Source: Pedobacter sp. AJM
Lineage (GTDB): Bacteria; Bacteroidota; Bacteroidia; Sphingobacteriales; Sphingobacteriaceae
Direction: 5' to 3'
DNA: 64,000 bases
Assembly (NCBI RefSeq): GCF_002197755.1
Contig: NZ_NHOT01000007.1
Coordinates: forward strand, 62,001 to 126,000
The translations under genes and the position numbers were made by a program. Shown here one piece after another: positions 63,781 to 64,000 of the stretch; the stretch's first letter is position 1, and each line of letters begins with the position of its first letter. Below the pieces are notes generated by a model that worked only from the letters and a program-made list of their open reading frames with translations, did not search any database and was not told where the DNA came from.

Positions 63781-64000
63781 ATGAAAGTAAATGAGCACGA
63801 TGATCTTATCCCGGATCAGCAGGAGGGAAGTGAAATTGATGTAACAGAGCGCCGTACTTTTGAAACAATGGATGAAGCTTCTGCTTTTTTCGCTACGGCC
63901 TGTAACCGGTTATTGAATGTGAATGATTGGGGCAATAGATCTGGTATGTCAGGGTTCCAGCTTTTTGATGGATATGGAAAAGAAGTTCACCGTAAAGCGC
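63781..64000 (+). CDS. Uncharacterised gene, 5' part (cut by window end)
   Basis: An ATG at 63781 opens a frame of at least 73 codons that continues past base 64000, beginning MKVNEHDDLIPDQQEGSEID. The segment FFATACNRLLNVNDWGNRSG looks like real protein. No family recognised; the rest is outside the window. Confidence 0.6.
   Translation, partial: MKVNEHDDLIPDQQEGSEIDVTERRTFETMDEASAFFATACNRLLNVNDWGNRSGMSGFQLFDGYGKEVHRKA

Overview
The window looks like a chromosomal piece of a Bacteroidota bacterium of the Sphingobacteriaceae, most likely Pedobacter or a close relative. The signs are moderate-to-low GC, promoter-like TAnnTTTG boxes, few Shine-Dalgarno sites, many Crp/Fnr-type regulators of the YIASxLGITxxxLSRIRK type, Bacteroidota-type Fn3 and TSP3 segments, and a dxr-rseP neighbourhood. 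Genus assignment is inference; no rRNA or marker set is present.

Layout. 1-2.9 kb: housekeeping genes (end of dxr, rseP, hscB, a DUF3817 membrane protein, tRNA-Leu(CAA)). 3.1-8.2 kb: a Tat-exported Gfo/Idh/MocA oxidoreductase and a GH31 glycosidase, separated by a repeat-rich stretch in which two diverged copies of a ~260 bp element flank an orphan ORF. 8.4-18.2 kb: small metabolic and stress genes (VOC protein, PAP2 phosphatase, fatty acid hydroxylase family, two Crp/Fnr regulators, an SDR, UspA, PiT phosphate transporter, esterases, phytase-like lipoprotein). 18.4-24.6 kb: a membrane protein, then GH43 and GH3 glycosidases. 24.7-33.2 kb: a beta-barrel protein and a minus-strand operon encoding an RND efflux pump (adaptor, pump, TolC) followed by its own LytS/LytTR two-component pair. 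33.5-36.1 kb: MFS and ArsB-like transporters. 36.3-46.0 kb: a signalling region with two response regulators, four histidine kinases, a Crp/Fnr protein and a DoxX protein.

46.8-58.5 kb is the most distinctive part. A stand-alone HsdR_N-type nuclease-like gene is followed by a tight eight-gene plus-strand operon. It encodes a lipoprotein with a TSP3 segment and a vWA-like fold, a small membrane protein, a tubulin/FtsZ-superfamily GTPase-like protein, a 1212-residue protein with an actin/Hsp70-type ATPase module, a coiled-coil membrane protein, two further membrane proteins and a small secreted Fn3-like protein. Having a tubulin-like and an actin-like NTPase side by side with envelope-anchored partners suggests a membrane-linked cytomotive or chaperone machine, possibly membrane remodelling or defence. 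It is the best candidate for an undescribed system here.

58.5-64 kb: a PRISE-like reductase divergent from a fourth Crp/Fnr regulator, a secreted M23-like peptidase with an atypical zinc site, an SDR, a DUF892 ferritin-like stress protein with a Lys/Ala-rich tail, and the start of an uncharacterised gene cut by the window edge. Two identical 16-bp palindromes flank one Crp/Fnr gene and mark it as a likely autoregulator that also controls the adjacent SDR.
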